A DNA stretch of 64,000 nt from Prorocentrum cordatum. Its lineage: Eukaryota; Sar; Dinophyceae; Prorocentrales; Prorocentraceae. Below are positions 61,733 through 64,000 of this stretch, one piece after another; the stretch's first letter is position 1, and every line of letters starts with the position of its first letter. The stretch is from positions 192,419 through 256,418 of the forward strand of contig CAUYUJ010014173.1 of the NCBI GenBank assembly GCA_963575745.1, read 5' to 3'. The notes beneath the pieces were generated by a model that did not search any database, was not told where the DNA came from, and worked only from the letters and a program-made list of their open reading frames with translations. A program made the position numbers and the translations under genes.

Positions 61733-61930
61733 TCTGCTGCAGCTCATGGGAGCCTGCCATACTATCTTGTTGGATACTGCGAGTCCACGCTGATCGACGT
61801 CGAATCGACGCTAATCGACGCTAGGTCTGCGCTATCTCATCAGTTACCAAACACTAATCGACGGTAGTGCTTTCTATAGACTGAGTGAGTTACGAGGGGA
61901 CACAAGGCTCCCATGATTTGCTGCCGAAGC
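61733..61930. mobile_element. Foldback element family E, copy 3
   Basis: Left end CTGCAGCTCATGGGAGCCTG and right end AAGGCTCCCATGATTTGCTG are good inverted repeats. The core has ATCGACGCTAATCGACGC units, then CAGTTACCAAACACTAATCG. It begins about 20 bp after family A copy 5. Confidence 0.8.
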
Positions 61931-62529
61931 CTAGTTTGACCAGCTGATCCTGTGACCAGGGCGTGCTGCGAAGAGGGGGAGCTTGGTACACCAACTCCCG
62001 AGCCGCCACCCAAAATCACCAATCCTGAACCTTTCCGCGAGACGAAACCAGCCGTCCCCTTGGACAATGACAAAGATATGCTCAGGCATGCTCGCCGAGA
62101 TCTACGCAGAATCTACGTGCGCCGAGCTCACGGCAATCCAACAACCATCATGGACCTTTTCACAAGAACAGTGGCAACCCGCACCGTCTTGGCGCAATCC
62201 TGACTGATCTTCGAAGCCGATGCAAAAGAGAAGTGCCATCGTGACGGTTCTCACACGCGCAAGCCTGCCATTTCTACAAATGCAAGTAACGAACAAAATA
62301 GCTGTCCTTGCGCTTCCAGAAGTGGGGCTGGCAAGGCGCTCCACCGGCCACGCTTCTCTGAGGCAGGACGCGGGGTCCGGGCCAACCGTCCACATAGGAC
62401 CTGGGCCGCAAAGCGCACAAGAATCCTGCTGTCGCTGAGCGCCGTGTCTGTGCGTCCAGCATGCATGCATCCGAGCGTTCAGTTCACGAAAATAGTTGGC
62501 CACCGTGGACCCCAAATAAGAAGTTCTTG
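61931..62529. other. Unassigned sequence
   Basis: No recognised domain or repeat. Confidence 0.5.
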
Positions 62530-62825
62530 CACTGAGGATGTGTGAGCTACTTGGTGCAAGCTATGTGGTGCAAGCTGTGTGGCGAAACCTCGCCAGACCT
62601 GGCGGCAACGGGCGGCAACGTAGCGAAACTTCGCTGGAACTGCCGGCAAGGAGGCGTCAACGAGGCGGCAACGTGGCGAAACCTTGCCGGATCCACCCAG
62701 CACACGACGCGGCAACAAGGCGACACCGAGGCGGCAACGTGGCGAGACCTCGCTGGACCCACCCAGCGCGCGAGGCGGCAGCGAGGCGGCAACGTGGAAA
62801 ATCCTCGCCAGACCCAACTCGTTAC
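62530..62825. repeat. CGGCAACGTGGCGA tandem repeat
   Basis: Four units of about 53-66 bp begin CGA(A/G)AC(C/T)T(C/T)GC(C/T)(A/G)GA and end GAGGCGGCAACGTGG (62582, 62624, 62677 and 62743). The 5' part, GTGCAAGCTATGTGGTGC, is the reverse complement of the array at 38701-39055. Confidence 0.85.
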
Positions 62826-63345
62826 TGAGGGAAACAAGTAACTGTCCTAAGTGCAAGCGCTGCTTGAAGAAATGATCGGGCCACTGTGGCCGACGCGAGA
62901 ACAAATTATGGCTTCGAACAAATTGCGCATGAACAATGAATGTAATGCACAAGACATCCGCTACGATTCAGCCGGCCTCTGAATCCTGGTCCATGGCCGA
63001 TTTGGGTGAGGAGCGAGCCGGGGGAGGAGGAAGGACCAGCGAACTCAGGATGCATCAAGGATGCTGCAATACACCCTCCCGTCCCAAGTCCTCTCCGCGT
63101 TATCCCTACACATGTCGCCGCGCCGTTTGATCTCGACGCGCCCAAGTGGACGACGCCGCCACCACGGCAAACCCACGGCAAACCCCGCGCACCGCGCCCA
63201 AGTGGGCGAGGCTGGCACCGCAGCCACCCCACGTCAAACCCACCGCGCCCGAGGCGGCGGTTGCCCTGGTGCCCGCGGCGCTCTCCCCAAGACGCAAGGC
63301 CCCGCGTCGGTGCAAATGGCGCAGCGACATCTTCCGATTCACTGG
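62826..63345. other. Unassigned sequence with CGCCCAAGTGG repeats
   Basis: GCGCCCAAGTGG(A/G)CGA(C/G)GC occurs at 63146 and 63207, with GGCAAACCCACGGCAAACCC and CACGTCAAACCCACC between and after: a roughly 60-bp repeat of two to three units. Confidence 0.65.
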
Positions 63346-63358
63346 GGGATACACGAAT

Positions 63359-63595
63359 TCCCCCGGGGCCGTAGGCGACACGAGGAGGAGGAGCAGGAGG
63401 AGAAGGAGGAGGAGGAGGAGGAGGAGGAGGAGAAGAAGAAGGGGGAGAGGGGGAGGAGGAGATGGAGGAGGAGGAGGAGGAGGAGGAGGAGGAGAAGGAG
63501 GAGGAGGAGGAGGAGGGAGGAGGAGGAGGAGAAGGAGGAGGAGGAGGAGGAGGAGGAGGAGGACGGGTCGCCTAAGCCCTTCGGAGAAACCCTCC
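63359..63595. repeat. Paralogous empty target of LINE-2 around (GGA)n
   Basis: TTCCCCCGGGGCCGTAGGCGAC, then 187 bp of GGA with AAG and GAT interruptions, then GGGTCGCCTAAGCCCTTCGG and AGAAACCCTCCA. Both borders match those of the LINE-2 locus. TAGGCGAC and GTCGCCTA at the inner edges form a short inverted repeat around the GGA tract. Confidence 0.85.
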
Positions 63596-64000
63596 AATGG
63601 GAGAAACGCGCCCACTAAATGGCCAGCCTCCTATGGACCTATCATTCAGACAAGGCCCCGCGTCCTACAGGATCCACCCTGGCCAAAGGAGGATTGAGGG
63701 CTGTGCTGCCTGCCAGTCCTCCCTCCTTCCTCCGGGTCCTCCTTGCTTCTGGTCCTCCCTGCCCTCCGAGGAGAAGGGAGAATATGCTCCCTACACTGAT
63801 TCTCCCACCTCGTGGTCCTGCTTCCTCCTGCTCCCCCGTGCGCCAAATTATCACATTCCTCCTCCTCCTCTCCTCCTCCTCCTCGTCCTCCTTCTCAGCT
63901 GGTCTTCTCCTGATCCTCACTTCTTCTGGTCCTACCACATTCTCCGGACCATCCCTGCTACCCTTGGCCTCCTCCATCCTTTTCGTGCTTATCCTCCATC
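63596..64000. other. TCC/CTCC-rich terminal stretch
   Basis: Degenerate TCCT, GGTCCTCC and CTTCTCC words; (TCC)n at 63857-63893. It reaches the window edge. No gene is supported. Confidence 0.6.

Overview
The window is nuclear DNA of a dinoflagellate. The decisive evidence is a full-length, exact match to the 22-nt dinoflagellate spliced leader (DinoSL) on the minus strand at 58590-58569, carried by a retrotransposon. The GC-rich, intron-poor-looking, repeat-dominated sequence with enormous tri-nucleotide tracts fits this. I cannot name the genus. No host housekeeping gene can be supported; nearly every long open frame is a by-product of simple repeats such as (GGA)n, (CAT)n or the 8-bp GTGTGGGC array.

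Region by region. 1-5 kb: a possible ORF running off the left edge, short-unit tandem arrays, a 60-bp minisatellite and an unrecognised minus-strand ORF. 5-10 kb: GC-rich arrays, three copies of a 176-bp TA-target MITE (family B; two of them here, one at 3.4 kb), a foldback element and the first TCGACGCT foldback (family E). 12.4-13.5 kb: a decayed plus-strand reverse-transcriptase gene. 14.5-17.2 kb: MITE D, two copies of a T-shaped palindromic element (family A) and a 114-bp minisatellite. 18-20.1 kb: a 5'-truncated, once-frameshifted LINE on the minus strand (LINE-1). 21-26 kb: degenerate CCAAGA arrays, two more A copies and a fourth B copy. 26.3-28.7 kb: a decayed, glutamine-rich coiled-coil gene of unknown identity. 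28.7-29.4 kb: 83-bp and 68-bp satellites. 30-38 kb: three copies of a 190-bp MITE with 9-bp target duplications (family C), one split by a MITE D insertion, plus a foldback element. 38-47 kb: GGA and TCC tracts, degenerate arrays, 58-bp and 101-bp tandem repeats. 48.4-50.3 kb: a 1.9-kb G/T-only strand built from an 8-bp satellite and G-runs. 51-52.1 kb: a 1-kb (CAT)n compound tract. 52.3-58.6 kb: a nearly intact LINE (LINE-2). 61-63.6 kb: A, E and F repeats, a CGGCAACGTGG array and a sequence that looks like the empty target site of LINE-2.

LINE-2 is the centrepiece. Its minus-strand order is DinoSL, 5' leader, ORF1 (343 aa, coiled coil plus nucleic-acid-binding-like domain), a CTT-TAG-C junction that resembles known +1 frameshift sites, and ORF2 (about 1,533 aa; APE endonuclease, reverse transcriptase, altered zinc knuckle). 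It sits inside a (GGA)n tract whose two unique flanks recur, side by side around an uninterrupted (GGA)n tract, at 63.35-63.6 kb. Together these suggest a LINE whose trans-spliced mRNA was copied full length into a GGA/TCC microsatellite.
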